A stretch of 64,000 bases of DNA from Sarcophilus harrisii. Taxonomy: Eukaryota; Chordata; Mammalia; Dasyuromorphia; Dasyuridae. Under the pieces are notes generated by a model. It was given only the letters and a program-made list of their open reading frames with translations. It did not search any database and was not told the origin of the DNA. The stretch covers positions 29,283,564-29,347,563 of the forward strand of contig NC_045430.1 of NCBI RefSeq assembly GCF_902635505.1. The letters run 5' to 3'. Positions 1 to 11,200 of this stretch are shown here, one piece after another. Each line of letters opens with the position of its first letter. Position 1 is the first letter of the stretch. Made by a program: the position numbers and the translations under genes.

Positions 1-120
1 ACTGGATATTCTTCAGGATTGGTTTCCAGGGAAAAAAAGAAATTTTGGAAGATGTGCACATGGCATCATTTCAACATGTCAACTCCTCAACATGATTTCC
101 CTTATCAAAAGTCAATTATC

Positions 121-360
121 AATAAACATTTATTAAGTGCTTACTGTGTTCCAGTCACTATGCTAAGCACAGGAGATAACAATTACCAACAACAATAAAA
201 AAAGACAAATCTCAAGTTCAAGGAGTTTATAATCTAATAGGGGAAGATAATACACAAAAGGAAGCTGAAAAAGTGGGTAAAGTACCCAATATAGGAATAT
301 AGTAGAAAAGCCAGTCAGAGAAGTCCCAAAGTAAAGCACCCAGCTGAGAAATGAAGAGGT
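121..360 (-). repeat. L2-type LINE 3'-end fragment (reverse)
   Basis: The stretch begins with AATAAACATTTATTAAGTGC and continues through a TGTTCCAGTCACTATGCTAAG-like segment to AAGGAGTTTATAATCTAATA. This is the reverse complement of the well-known L2/MIR 3' tail. The downstream part (AGTCCCAAAGTAAAGCACCC) is also shared with the copy at 29.74-30.15 kb, so both are one longer family. It is old, and its outer ends are uncertain. Confidence 0.6.
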
Positions 361-361
361 A

Positions 362-455
362 GGGGTAAGAAAAAGAGAGGGAGGAGGAACAGACAGAAAC
401 AGACAGACAAACAAAGTGACAGAAAAGGAGACAAAGAAAGAGAGAGATAGGGTGA
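362..455. repeat. GA-rich low-complexity tract
   Basis: Purine-rich sequence with runs of AGAGAGGGAGGAGG and repeated AGACAGA. The minus-strand open frame across it (rich in Leu, Ser and Phe) is compositional. Confidence 0.7.
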
Positions 456-843
456 GATTAGGCTCTCTCTTTTGCTTCAAGCTGAGATCTTTTCTTGCTC
501 CCATCAGAAGAGCTCATTTGCTATTATATATTTTCTAATATGTCCCAATCTATAAAACCTCCAGTTTATGCTTGTTACTTTGCTTGGATAAATGTTTTTT
601 TGTTTTTTTGTTTTCCTCATTCATTACTTGTGGACATTATTTGTGTAGCCAGCATTTGGTGGGAAGGGAGCAAGATAGAGGTTGTAAACTTGAGGCTATC
701 CTTCCACCACAGACACACCCATAAGGTCTAGCATCCAGGGAAATGGCCATTTTTTCAAACCTAAAAGCCATTATTTCTGTAACTAGACCAGGAATGGGAC
801 AGATAGATACAAATTTAATGTAGTATCTCAATCAAAGATTGAA

Positions 844-845
<2 letters not shown>

Positions 846-881
<36 letters not shown>
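846..881. repeat. (CA)n microsatellite
   Basis: About 18 uninterrupted CA units, likely polymorphic in length. Confidence 0.95.
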
Positions 882-883
<2 letters not shown>

Positions 884-1804
884 TATTACTATAAATTCTG
901 GGTGTCAGTTTTTTTTATCAGAAATGTTAATGCAAAATTTTTTCCTAGTTCATACATTTTATTCCCATCCAAATTATTCTGATATTTAGGCAAAAAGCTT
1001 TTGTTTTTAAGTAGCAGTTTTGACTGGATTTGCCCTAAGGGTACCCCTTCTTCCCTTTACTATCTTCAGAAGAAGGTATCAAATTCCCTAGACAAAGTCA
1101 ATTTTTTAATGAGGGGTGAATTCAGCTTGTCCTGGATGTTGGTCCAATTTATGCTATGTTAATGATGAAAATGATGGAGAGTTTATATAACTGAACTGAT
1201 TCTCATATACCCTTATTTTAGTTGCTTTCCTATGCCAGATCTTCAGGTTATCATTGTCCTATCTAAAATGCATATCCAGAAATGAAGACAATATTATAAA
1301 TATTGAGTAGAATATAAAATAGGACTCTCAACTTCCTCATCCTAGATACTATGGCTTCTAAATACAACTTAAGATCCCACTAGCTTTTCTGGAGAATAAG
1401 TAAAGATCTCTTTTTGTAGTGAAGTTTTTTCTCCACACTAGCTAATACAATAGTCAAGGGATTTTGCTGTTGACAGTTGTACATAATAAAAGCAAGAACT
1501 TGAGCCAAGAAGGTAGGGGAAAAATGAAGTTATCGCCTTCACGTAGCTTTTTTTTCCCCCTGACTTATATTCAATTGAATGCAAAATCAGAGAGGAAAAA
1601 TACAACTTGGGCATTTCTAGCCCATAGTCAGGTAGCTATATAGGACAACGGCCTGTGATTCCACCCCAGACACAGTAAATTAAAAATAACTAAATAAACG
1701 ATTTAATCTCAGTCTGGGGAAACACTAACTAGATTTTGTCAGGCTGAATCATAGCCTCAGGTATACCTAAAAAGCTTTTAACTGCTCCATCAGGGAGAGG
1801 ACTT

Positions 1805-2025
1805 ATAATTGTTGTTGTTCAGTCATGTCCAATTCTTCATGACCCCATGTAAAATTTTTTGGGGAAAAATACTGGAATGGTTTGTCATTTCTTTCTTCAG
1901 TGGATTAAGGCAAACAAAGATTAAATTATTTATACAGCTTCACATAGCTCGTTAGTGTCTGAAACTGGATTTGAAGCTCTTCCTGACTGTAAACCTCTAT
2001 TCACTGAGTTACCATTGCATCCCAG
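1805..2025 (-). mobile_element. MAR1-type SINE (reverse)
   Basis: Starts with TTGTTGTTGTTCAGTCATGT, the RTE-like end typical of marsupial MAR1. It runs through GGAATGGTTTGTCATTTCTT and the reversed CORE-SINE body (GTGTCTGAAACTGGATTTGAA) to a GAGTTACCATTGCATCCC end. Divergence is substantial, so this is an old copy. Confidence 0.75.
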
Positions 2026-2309
2026 GAAAAGGGAGCTGAAAAGGCCCTAAAGAGATGTTACCCTGAAGATTGTATCAAAGAGAAATTTGATGACTATGTA
2101 CTAAACAGAGTAGATGTATCCACCAGTGAACTGCAGTAAGCATATCATTTTTATATCACTAAAAGACATTCACAATCCTATTGCTTTTAAAATATGAATT
2201 GTCCTGGTCATATTTCTCCCAATATGTATGTCTTCTATGTACAATCCTTGGTCACACCTGTTATTTTTTTCTTAAAAACCCATATTCTCTGACTTTAATT
2301 CTCACCAAT

Positions 2310-2375
2310 AAAAACACTTATTAAGCACCTATTGTATACAAAAGACAAGTCTATGCTTGAGAATACTAAGATAAA
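2310..2375 (-). repeat. L2/MIR 3'-tail fragment
   Basis: Short match to the reversed L2 tail (ACACTTATTAAGCACCTATT), grading into A-rich sequence before the next SINE. Confidence 0.5.
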
Positions 2376-2393
2376 ATTAAAAAAAAATGCAGA

Positions 2394-2546
2394 GCAGTTA
2401 GGTGGTGCAGTGAATCAGCCTTGAAATCAGTTCAAATTTGGTCTCAGACACTTACCACTTCCTAGCTATTGACCCTGGACAAGTCACTTACCTTCAATTC
2501 CCTCAGCAAAACAAACAAACAAACAAACAAACAAAAAAACAAGTAA
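2394..2546 (+). mobile_element. WSINE1-type tRNA/CORE SINE with (CAAA)n tail
   Basis: Reads CAGTTAGGTGGTGCAGTGAA, then a CTCAGACACTTACCACTTCC body, then CTCAGCAAAACAAACAAAC. This matches the marsupial WSINE1 layout: tRNA-like head, CORE body, and an end near CCCTCAGCAAAA. The tail has become a (CAAA)n microsatellite at about 2,508-2,545. Confidence 0.85.
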
Positions 2547-2640
2547 TTCCATCTAAGAAGCTGATTTTGTAGTACTAGGATTTCAAGTCCCAGGCTCTTC
2601 CTCTTCCTCCTACTCATCTGTTAGCTCAGACCATTAACAG

Positions 2641-2725
2641 ATTTTTTAAAATAGTATTTTATTTTTCTAAATGCATGTAAAGATAGATTTCAACATTCAT
2701 TTTTGTAAGACTTTCACACTTGTTC
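2641..2725 (-). mobile_element. L1 3'-end fragment (reverse)
   Basis: The sequence AAAATAGTATTTTATTTTTC followed by CAACATTCATTTTTGTAAGA is the reverse complement of a common marsupial L1 3' terminus. Similar pieces occur at 25.19, 32.94 and 57.69 kb. It is heavily 5'-truncated. Confidence 0.7.
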
Positions 2726-3744
2726 TTTATGTGTGTGGCCTCCATGCATGCTCTCTGGTTACCCATGTTCTTCCTATGTGTACTTTCCTCACTATTTGTT
2801 TGATAACCTGTAGGAACATGTTCTCCATGTGGGCATAGGGGAAATCTGACATTTAATTTGCTATGGTGTTTGATTAAATATCTTTTGCTTGAACTAATGT
2901 GTTCTCTGGATGGTTGGCTCATGCATTTTGGCTCATGGCCTTGAGCAAGCATTGACCTACAGGTTAACTCAAACATGGGGTAGCTTTTCTGGGAGAATCA
3001 TATACGAGAATTTGTGCACTAAGTATCAATAACTTCATTGCAAAGGTCAGTCAAAAACAGAGGGAAAAAATTGGAAAATGGTTTGGGATTAAAAAAAGTG
3101 AAACAGGAGAAGGGTTTACAGACTTCTAAGTATCCACATGCTTTCATATCATAAATGCTTTTGAAAGAAAGTACTGCATATGATGAACTCTGAATAGCAT
3201 TACACAAAAGCTGATCATATCTTAGCAAATTTGATATGATGGATTACTGATCTGATAATCATTTCAAAATCAACGAGCTGTCTGGGTGCTATAGATAGAT
3301 TGTTCAGAGGAAAGGTCAAAATTGACAGTACATTAAAAGAAACTTTAAAGATGGAAAGAAAGCACATTAAATCAATTTTACCCTCAGATACTATGAATTT
3401 CTACTTGGAAAGATTAAATAAATGCATGCTGGATGAGCTATCTTTTGGTTTCTTATTTTCAAATAGTTAAAATTCCTTAGGAATGGAAAACGGTTGGTCA
3501 CATGATCAAAATGATGCTAGACTAGACAATTCTTGAGATCCTCATGGCCTCTAAAAACTCTTCAAAAAAAGAATTATATACAACAGATAAAGCAAATCCT
3601 ATTGTTTTCAAGGTCCAAGACAAGGAGAACCCTAACAAAGAAAAAACTCAATGAACTATAAGCAAAGACTAATCTCCAATCCCTAACTCAAATATTCAAT
3701 ACTTTATTTTCCCCATACCTACCCAATCACCCCATTCTGTCAGG
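2726..3744. other. No gene or clear repeat recognised
   Basis: AT-rich sequence with only short open frames. I see no splice-flanked coding segment, and no repeat family I can name. Confidence 0.5.
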
Positions 3745-4743
3745 TGTGGGAATTGTAGAAATTGAATGAACCATACTGACTCCATTTTGTGATTCAATTC
3801 TGGATCTAGCTCAGATGCCTGTCTATTCAATTATGGGTCTAGTCCAAATTCTGTCTTGTGAGAAAACTTTATTCGGTTATAGGAATTGTGAGAAAACTTT
3901 ATTATATTGTTTGAATTTAATCCTGTATGGCTGGGAAACTGGACACCATTTACCTGTTTGTTGCTTAGCAATCCTTAACTGAGAATCTAGCTTGTGCTGA
4001 CCAGAAACCCTGTAAGATCAAAAGTTTGATGCAAGACGTATTTTCACAATTATTATTTTTATCACAATTGATTATTATCTCAAGTAACTCATATATCTTA
4101 TCTAAAATTTGACCCTATGATGGTCAATCAGTTACTATTTCCATATTCCTTTGATTGGATATAGATGCTTGGGGACAATACTTCTTTTTATGATTTCAGG
4201 GACTTGCATCAATTTGTTCTCCCCCAATGAAATTAGAAATCCTAAATCCTTCCTCCAATTAGAAACCAGATTACCTAATCTTATATCCTGGTTTATATCC
4301 TGATAATTGTTTTCTTTTAATGCATAAAATTAGTGGTACAATGAATAGAACACCAAGTTTAGAGTGAGGCACATCTGAGTTAAAATCCAGTATCAGATAC
4401 CTACAAGCTGCATGACCCTGAGCAAGTTATCCTGTTTGCCTCAATTTCCTCATCTGTGAAATGAATTGAAGAAAGAAATGGCAAATGACTCCAGTATCTT
4501 TGCCAAGAAAACCCAAATGAGGGTCTGGACATGGGTTGGACATGATAAGGGTTGGACATGACTGAAATGACCAAACAATAATGCATAAAATCTGTCTTCC
4601 CCTATATTTGGGACCCAGTGTGTCAAGCTGAGAAGGCTTGGTACTGATTGATTATGCAGCTGGCATGCATTGCTTAATAAATTGATAAATTCAGAAGCTT
4701 GAACTTTTGTTTTCTCAGTTATTTCAGATATTACCCATCACAC
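3745..4743 (+). mobile_element. Probable solo LTR of an endogenous retrovirus
   Basis: Starts at TGTGGGAATTGTAGAAATTG and ends near ATATTACCCATCACA, so it has the TG...CA form. A polyadenylation-type GCTTAATAAATTGATAAATT lies about 70 bases before the end. The span includes a MAR1 SINE inserted later, leaving roughly 740 bp of LTR. No internal retroviral region adjoins it, so it is best read as a recombined solo LTR fossil, old enough to have taken a SINE. Flanking duplication is not clear and the family is not identified. Confidence 0.5.
4331..4578 (+). mobile_element. MAR1-type SINE inserted in the LTR
   Basis: Forward MAR1: GGTACAATGAATAGAACACC head, CORE body, GCCTCAATTTCCTCATCTGT, then GACTCCAGTATCTTTGCC and an RTE-like end. 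It is bracketed by a perfect 13-bp target-site duplication TAATGCATAAAAT (4,318-4,330 and 4,579-4,591), which fixes its borders and shows it is younger than the LTR. Confidence 0.9.
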
Positions 4744-4823
4744 AAGGCTACACAAGTTCATACCACACATTTGCAATACAGTTCAATTCTACCCAAACTA
4801 CCCTGACTACTACCTTCCTCCTA

Positions 4824-4867
<44 letters not shown>
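4824..4867. repeat. (AC)n microsatellite
   Basis: About 22 AC units. The Thr-His open frame through it is an artefact of the repeat. Confidence 0.95.
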
Positions 4868-4868
<1 letters not shown>

Positions 4869-5585
4869 TGCATCACAGACATACAAATAGCAGAAGTTTC
4901 TCTGGCTGGGACTTCAGCGTAGCAATGCTTTGTTGTGTTGCAATTGAATTGAGATTTAAAAAAAAACTAAGAAAGAGGAATCTTGGGAAAAGATTAATGT
5001 GTAAAACTCAAATGACTAGAAATCTCAGGAGTCCCCCCAAAATGAAGATAGAATCAGATTCAAAGTTTTTATTTCTGTCAATTTGTCATTTTTCAGAGTT
5101 GATAATAGTATTCAGGGCTGCAATAATTAAATGTAAAGGCTAGAAAGCAGTTAATTGTGAAAAAGATCAGGGGGTTCAAGAAGACTGCAAGTAGAACAAG
5201 AGTTCAAAAATGTGATTTGTATTACCCAAAAATGTTAATTCAATGCTATGTGCATCAATACATAGGTAGGAGGTGTATTTCTCCTCTTGGTTCTTACGGT
5301 CAAAATTTCCCTGGAGAATTTATTGTGCTGCATTCTTAGCATCATAATGTAGAAAAAATATTGGCAATTCATATCACACCAAGAAGAAAGTGACCTTGAT
5401 GACTCAATGGACTCAATGTCATTTTCCCTATGAGGATTGGTTGAAAGATTGTGAATATTTTAACAAGAAGAAAACAAAATTTGGGGGGAAAGAAAACATA
5501 TAACCCCCTGTCTTCATATATCTGAAGAAAACACTTTAAGCTGAAGACAGAGATAAGTTTTAACAGAAAATATAACACCTGCTCT

Positions 5586-5790
5586 GAGCCAGTCATGGCT
5601 CCCTTTTGGGGTTTTCTTGACAAAGATATGGGAGTGGTTTGCCATTTCCTTCTCCAAATTATTTTATAGAGAAGGAAACTGAGGCAAACAGGATTAAGTG
5701 ACTTTGTCTGGATCACATAAGTACTATCTGGGAACAGATTTTAACTCAGAAAGATGTCTTCCTGACTTCAGGGCTAACACTATTCAAGTC
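5586..5790 (-). mobile_element. MAR1-type SINE (reverse)
   Basis: TTTTGGGGTTTTCTTGACAA, GGAGTGGTTTGCCATTTCCT and GGAAACTGAGGCAAACAGGA in order are diagnostic of reversed MAR1. The copy is complete apart from the extreme RTE-like end. Confidence 0.85.
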
Positions 5791-5991
5791 ATGGAGGAAG
5801 ATAGAAAAGGAAGAAATGAAGAAGCAACATGTTCCAGCTATGGAGGGTTTATACAAAGATATGGAAACAGATGTAGCATGTTTGGTTCAGGGAGCATGTC
5901 ACAGCCTATATTTCCTAGAATATAAAATGTATAATGAAGAATAATGTGAAATAAAACTGAAAGAGTAGGGTGGAACTATATTATAAAGTAG

Positions 5992-6190
5992 TAGTGTCAA
6001 ACTCTAATAAAAACAAAGCCCACTGAATAGTATATAAAGATCTCTGCAGGCCACATATTGACTTAGTTTTAAAATGTAACATTATCTTTTATTGTATTTT
6101 TTTTGTTTTATAAAATATTTCCTACTTATATTTTAATCTGGTTCAGACTACATTCCAAAATGTTATGAATTATGTTCCTGTTTAATATTT
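5992..6190 (+). mobile_element. Non-autonomous hAT-type DNA transposon remnant
   Basis: AGTGTCAAACTCTAATAAAA, GCAGGCCACATATTGACTTA and TTTTAATCTGGTTCAGACTA, in this order, match a mammalian hAT MITE I recall that carries GTGTCAAACTC / GAGTTTGACAC termini. The right terminus is degraded or missing. Identification is from memory. Confidence 0.5.
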
Positions 6191-6237
6191 CTGTTGCAAC
6201 AGATTAAATACTGGGCTAAGGAACCAGCCTGTAAGCA

Positions 6238-6440
6238 ATACAGAGGCAACATGATACTGTTGAAAGAGCATTGCCTGTGGAGCCAAAATTCAAGCCTTGT
6301 AGTTGCTTCCTTTCTACCTGTGTGTCCTCAGAGAACTCAATCTCCTAGGATTCAGTTTCCCCAATTATAAAATAAAAGGCTGGACTAAACGGCCTCTGAG
6401 GTCCTTTCCAGGTTCTGGATTATGACTCATTGAATTTTTG
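6238..6440 (+). repeat. MIR-family SINE
   Basis: CATGATACTGTTGAAAGAGC head, GATTCAGTTTCCCCAATTAT core, and a CCTCTGAGGTCCTTTCCAGG end typical of marsupial MIR/THER1 copies. Confidence 0.7.
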
Positions 6441-6447
6441 AGTCCAA

Positions 6448-6604
6448 CAGGGTGATGAAAAAGTAGCGATATAATCCTACCTATGCTTTGGAGGTCCTTT
6501 TACTTGGGATTCTTAGAAATATTATTTTGGCAGCTAGGATGGACAAATTGGAAAGAAGGGAGATTCTACAGAGGTAGAGTGACCAGTTTGGAGGCTATTG
6601 CAGT
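6448..6604 (-). repeat. L2/CR1-type LINE fragment, left half
   Basis: ATCCTACCTATGCTTTGGAG, TTGGCAGCTAGGATGGA and GGAGGCTATTGCAGT follow the same order as an abundant marsupial L2/CR1 3' region read in reverse. The sequence resumes at 7,323-7,352 (GCTATTGCAGTAACCCAGGC) after a 718-bp insertion. Confidence 0.6.
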
Positions 6605-7322
6605 TTGTTATTCTTCATTCTTTAAGAGGACCGATTCCATCAGGAGGGTGAGCTTGACTTGCAAGTGAAATGGATTTAATTGAGGCAGGGCTGTGCAAGA
6701 CCATCATCAGCTTCAATCTCTCCTCCAGTCATGTGAGTCCAGTGGCAAGACATAGATAAAAACAACTGGCAATGGCCCACAATATAAGTGGGAAATCTTG
6801 AGCCTTTTAAGCTAAAGTCTTTCCCAGGTGGATTGCCAGAAGCAACAACCACTCAGTGATTAAGACTAGCTAAGGGCTGAGGCAAAATATGATCTACTTT
6901 GCCTTCTCAAAAGATTCAGTCTGGGAGGGGAAGAAGCAATTTTTATTTAGACTCACTGACCCATCAAAACCCAAACAAAGAGCAAAAGAAGACTTGAGCT
7001 GGGTTTATTACGGACCAATCAGTGGGAGCCAGAATGATTTGGTTTTAAAGGCATAGTCAGCTAACTCATTTGAATCCTAAAGTGTTTTGTCAAAGCTTGA
7101 TTTTTCAGAGCTATATTTCTAGAAATCATAATGAAAACTGCACAAGATAAAAAGTTAATTGTCCAAGGTTTTTTTTGGGGGGTGGGGAGTGGGAAGGGGG
7201 ATGATAGAATAAATAAATGGAAGAAAACATCTAGCTTCCATAGATATCTTGGAATCTCAGGATATCTTGCAAAATATAAAGTGATCAAAATTTATATTCC
7301 TTTGGACAGAGCATGCACACGT
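6605..7322 (+). mobile_element. Unnamed 718-bp insertion with 13-bp target-site duplication
   Basis: The segment is bracketed by a perfect direct repeat AGGCTATTGCAGT (6,592-6,604 and 7,323-7,335). The L2/CR1 element it interrupts continues across the join, which argues for a true insertion. The left 290 bp (GAGGACCGATTCCATCAGGA ... AAGTCTTTCCCAGGTGG) recurs in reverse at 18,465-18,745, so that part is a repeat family. There is no poly(A) tail and no open frame over 75 codons. The duplication length suggests LINE-type retrotransposition, perhaps RTE-driven. I cannot name the family. Confidence 0.6.
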
Positions 7323-7369
7323 AGGCTATTGCAGTAACCCAGGCAAGAAGTAACAATTACATATTTTCT

Positions 7370-7456
7370 AAGTGTCTGAGACCATATTTGAATTCAGGAA
7401 GACGAGTCTTTCTGACTCCAGGCCTGGCACTCTATCCACTGTGCCATCTAGCTGGA
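7370..7456 (-). repeat. SINE fragment (MAR1/WSINE1 body, reverse)
   Basis: TAAGTGTCTGAGACCATATT ... CTCTATCCACTGTGCCATCT is the reversed CORE body and tRNA-like head, without the tail part. Confidence 0.75.
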
Positions 7457-8354
7457 GGCATTCTCTAATGTTTGATTGGTGGACCACGATGAACAAGAAA
7501 ATCAGGCAAGAAAGCTTTACATGGCAGAAAGCAAACAACCAGAGATATTTCCAATGCATTATCTTTTTAGGATATCTTCCCTTTATGACTAAGCAAATTT
7601 CCTCTCATAACTGTTTAATATGTTTATGAATATATTACTTCAATCCAAAATTTGACGATTAAGATTCGGAGCTGAATCAGGCCTATACCAGAAAATTTCA
7701 CATAGCTATGCAGTATTGGAAAAGAATGATTTCATTAAGTGAGTGATGGACAGTACAGAGGAAGGTGAAGATGGATTAGTCTTCATACATCTGAGGATCT
7801 TTTTGGCGTATCAGCTGTATTAGTTCAGCCCTTCTAGGCGGGTGGTTTAAGCCTCCTCCAAGTTTTACTGTAGATATCTCCAGAATTCAATTAACCCTCA
7901 AAGCAGCCCTAAGCAACTGAATTCTTTGGGACTAATTTTTTTCTCCTTCACTAATTAGAGCAAATATAGAAGAATGAGAATTACTCTACCTTTGCTGAGA
8001 TTGAAATGTCTTTGTATTGCTAATGGTCAATGTGATCCAGTTGCTTCAAGGGAGACCTATTGATTTGAAAAGTCCTCTCTGATTTAAGGGAGTCATATTG
8101 TCTGTGAAAGATTAAAGAACTGTTTGTTTCTAAATTATTTTTTTCAGTGAGTGAATATTGATTTTCTCTTTCTTTTACACTTTCCCTCACTCTTAAAAAG
8201 AAAACAGAAACAAAAGTAAAATCCTCCTAACAAATACCTATAGTCAAATAAAATAAATTCCCTTCAGTGGCCACATCCAAAAAACTTTGCACCCTGAGAC
8301 TGTCAACTCTCTGTTGGAAAGTAGATAGCATGTTTCATTCATCATCAAATCATC
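7457..8354. other. No gene or clear repeat recognised
   Basis: Low-GC sequence without long open frames. No splice-supported exon is visible. Confidence 0.5.
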
Positions 8355-8415
8355 ATTCAGTACTTAGGACAGCACCTCGCACATAATAGGTGCTTAACAA
8401 ATGCTTATTAAATGA
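8355..8415 (+). repeat. L2/MIR 3'-end fragment
   Basis: CTCGCACATAATAGGTGCTT followed by AACAAATGCTTATTAAATGA, the canonical L2/MIR tail. Confidence 0.7.
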
Positions 8416-8424
8416 CTAATATGG

Positions 8425-8690
8425 AAATGTTTTACATGATTGACATGTATAACCTGTTTCATATTGCTTACCATTTCAGGAAGGGGTAAGGGGAGTAAAG
8501 GAGGGAAGGATAGAATCTTAAATTTAAAACTTTATTTATTTTATTATAATTATTTATTTAGTATTTTATTTCCCCCCAATTAAATGTAAACCAATTTTCA
8601 ACATCTGTTTTTAAAATTTTGAACTCAAAACTTTTTTGAAAAAAAATTAAAAATTGGTTTAACATGTAATGGGGAGGGAATGCTATAAAA
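8425..8690. mobile_element. Two L1 3' ends in opposite orientation
   Basis: A forward L1 3' UTR (ACATGATTGACATGTATAAC ... TTGCTTACCATTTCAGGAAG) runs to about 8,530. A reversed L1 tail (AGTATTTTATTTCCCCCCAA ... TCAACATCTG) follows to about 8,625. A forward-type end (GAACTCAAAACTTTTTTG ... GGTTTAACATGTAATGGGG) then completes it. The tail copies form an imperfect palindrome around 8,577-8,677. Confidence 0.6.
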
Positions 8691-9411
8691 ACCTTTAAAA
8701 AATGTTTAATGAATCATTCCTCTGGAACCATGATTAATCAATCATTGAATTATCAGAGAACTATTTGGCTTTGAATAGCTTTCCAGAAATTACTGTGCAA
8801 AAGTAAAAAGTCTTCAGATTGATAATTGCAGATGAGCATAACCAGCGCATTGGGAAGTGGGATGAGAGTACATTAAGCAAGGCAGATTCCTGGAATTTCA
8901 GGATAGTCTAACTGTTCTGTGAAGGACTATTTGAGTGTCCATTTATTTTAAATTGAGCTTTTAAGAAGCCAACTAGAAATGTGTCCCTTGAACTTTGGTA
9001 TTATCCCATGCGAGCCACTGTGGATATGAGGGGTGAGAGAAGGAAGACTTGAAAGGACTTCATATTCTCTAGTAGCTCAAGGACATTTCTGGAATTGAAG
9101 GGATAGAAAAATATGCCAATTGTACTCCAGTTGGTTTGCAAAGAAGAGACCAGGGTACTGCATCAGTTTAAAAAGGACACAATCACTCCTGAACTGTGAA
9201 TTGTCCCTGTGAATGTCCAATGAGGAAAGGGTCACAAAGCCCACAACCAAGCATCCTCTCCCATAGCAACAGACATGGCTATTGCTTGTACACAGCAGAT
9301 CCAGCTACATCTGCTGACCTAGATGCATCTCTGTCCTTCTGGCTTTTTGCTTTGCTTTGCCTTTTCCCCTGGGCATAGATGGCCATTCCTGAGTCTTTTC
9401 CCTGATTATTC
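8691..9411. other. No gene or clear repeat recognised
   Basis: No recognised repeat. Short open frames near 9,196-9,378 lack support. Confidence 0.45.
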
Positions 9412-9725
9412 CCCATTTCTGCAACACTTTCCTTCCTCATCTTTGCTTCCTGGCTTCCCTGGCTTCCTTCAAGTCCCAGTTGAAATCCTACCTTTTACAG
9501 GAAGCCTTTACCAATCCCTCTTAAGTCAACCGCCTTTCCTTTGTGGATTACTATCTCACTGATTTTGTAAATAGTTGACTTGTGCTTACATATGTATTTA
9601 CTGTCATTAGACTGAGAGTTTTTTGAAGGCAAGGGCTGTCTTTTGTTTATCTTTGTATTTCTGGTGCTTAGCACAGTTCCTGGCATAGACTGGGTGCTCA
9701 ATAACTGATTGCTGACTGATTGATT
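9412..9725 (+). repeat. L2 LINE 3' region
   Basis: CCTTCAAGTCCCAGTTGAAA, TTTACAGGAAGCCTTTACCA, GGCAAGGGCTGTCTTTTGTT and the tail TGGGTGCTCAATAACTGATT follow the L2 3' UTR in order. One of the longest L2 3' ends in the window. Confidence 0.85.
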
Positions 9726-9879
9726 GAGCCTTACGTTCCTAGTCTTTGTGGCAGCCTTATGAGTGAGAGATCAGAAACTCCCTGGGTCTCTCATGGGGGT
9801 CTGCAGGCAGCAGAAAGAATTTCCTACAGTGGAGAAAAAGAACTGACAGGAAGGAATCTGTTATCAATTATTGTTATCA

Positions 9880-10220
9880 GCTCTGATGGACCAGGCAGGG
9901 TCAGGGACAGTCTGGCCCATAGTAACAGGCCCCAATATAGGAGGGCAGAGTCAGGTCTCAGAGGTGGCAAGCCTAGGGATGGTGGGGATGGGAGAGAGAT
10001 TTGTTATATTTATTCCTATATGGGAGAATAATCAGGCTCACCATAGTGGGAGCAGAGCCCCCAAAAGTGGCAGACCGGGGCATAAAAGAGTGACATTTGC
10101 CTCAATATAAGGAGGCAGAATCAGGCCCTGATAGTGCTCAGGCCTCCAACAATAATCTGTTTTAGTATAGGGCAACAAAACTCCTATCACAGAAGTGGCC
10201 ATTGTCCTACCCTGAACTGG
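9880..10220. repeat. Degenerate tandem array, unit about 60-90 bp
   Basis: A motif approximating TATA-GG-GCAGAATCAGGC-ATAGTGG recurs near 9,936, 10,013, 10,103 and 10,165 in the same orientation. The surrounding 9,730-10,510 is locally GC-richer and contains a 157-codon minus-strand open frame (10,038-10,511) that I do not regard as a gene. It could be a decayed minisatellite or part of an unrecognised element. Confidence 0.4.
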
Positions 10221-10589
10221 GTAAAAGTTGATCCTGGCAAAGTGGGCATCAGACACAGTTATAGGTTGGATGGTAGAGTTAGCTTGAGCAGAAGGAGGGA
10301 CAGCAGCATATAGGGGAGCAGCTCCCAGTAGTAGTGACATTCTAGTGACTAGTGCTCTAGATAGTAGCAAAAGGTAGATCTCTGGAAATGATGGCCCCCT
10401 CCATAAAGGTGCTAGGATAATACCCAAGGGTCTTTGTCCAATTTCTCTCAAGAGAAGACTTGAAAACCCAAGTTGGGCTTTGTTGAAAAATGTCTTGCTT
10501 TCTGGCAACAAGTTGAAAGTGTCTACCTAGCTCCAAAGAAGAAAGGAAGCAGGGCAGTTCCTCCGAAGCTTGGGTGAAGATTTTGTATT

Positions 10590-10712
10590 TTTCCCAGTTT
10601 TTCTCATTTAAGTAAATAAGGGTACAGACTGTTTTTGCCTTTCTTTGTATTCTCAGTACCTAGAACACAGTGTATACTTACAATATGCTCATTAACTGAC
10701 TGATGGAGACTT
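10590..10712 (+). repeat. L2 3'-end fragment
   Basis: GACTGTTTTTGCCTTTCTTT, GTACCTAGAACACAGTG and CAATATGCTCATTAACTGAC match the L2 tail. Confidence 0.75.
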
Positions 10713-10859
10713 ACAGTTATCCCCATGATATTAAATGTCCCAGATAACTTAACAGAAATCTTAATAGTCCCAAATAATTGCAAAATAGACATCTCCAGTA
10801 TTGACCTTTCTTCCAATTTTCAGGTATCTCCACTGGAAATCTCCAGATGAAGGTCCCCC

Positions 10860-11200
10860 TATATTTCAAACTCAACAAGTCCAAAAATAAATTCTCTGCC
10901 CTTCTCCCTAAACACAGTTCTTCTTTTGCCTTCACTGTTCCAATCTTTGCAACCAGTGCAACCTTTGCAATATGGTGCAATCACCTTAGAATGTCACATT
11001 TGGAGCTCCAGGGTTACCTTCAACTTTAGCCTTTTCCTTAATCAGTTACTAGGTCCTGTTGGTTCTTTCTATAGCATCTCTCATATATGTCACCTCCTCT
11101 TTACTCCCATTCTCTTTACTCTCACCTTCTGCCTACACTATTGCAGTCGCTTCATTTGGGAGTCTATCTGCCATTACATTAGAATCTCACTCTAATTCAT
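10860..11200 (+). repeat. L2/CR1-type LINE fragment (diverged)
   Basis: GGTCCTGTTGGTTCTTTCTA, AGCATCTCTCATATATGTCA and CTACACTATTGCAGTCGCTT follow the order of the marsupial L2/CR1 region preceding the 3' end (compare 17.28 and 21.56 kb). Confidence 0.55.

Noticed and set aside
10038-10511. 157-codon minus-strand open frame
   Set aside because: Covers part of the degenerate tandem array, has no known motif or splice context, and stops are avoided by local composition.
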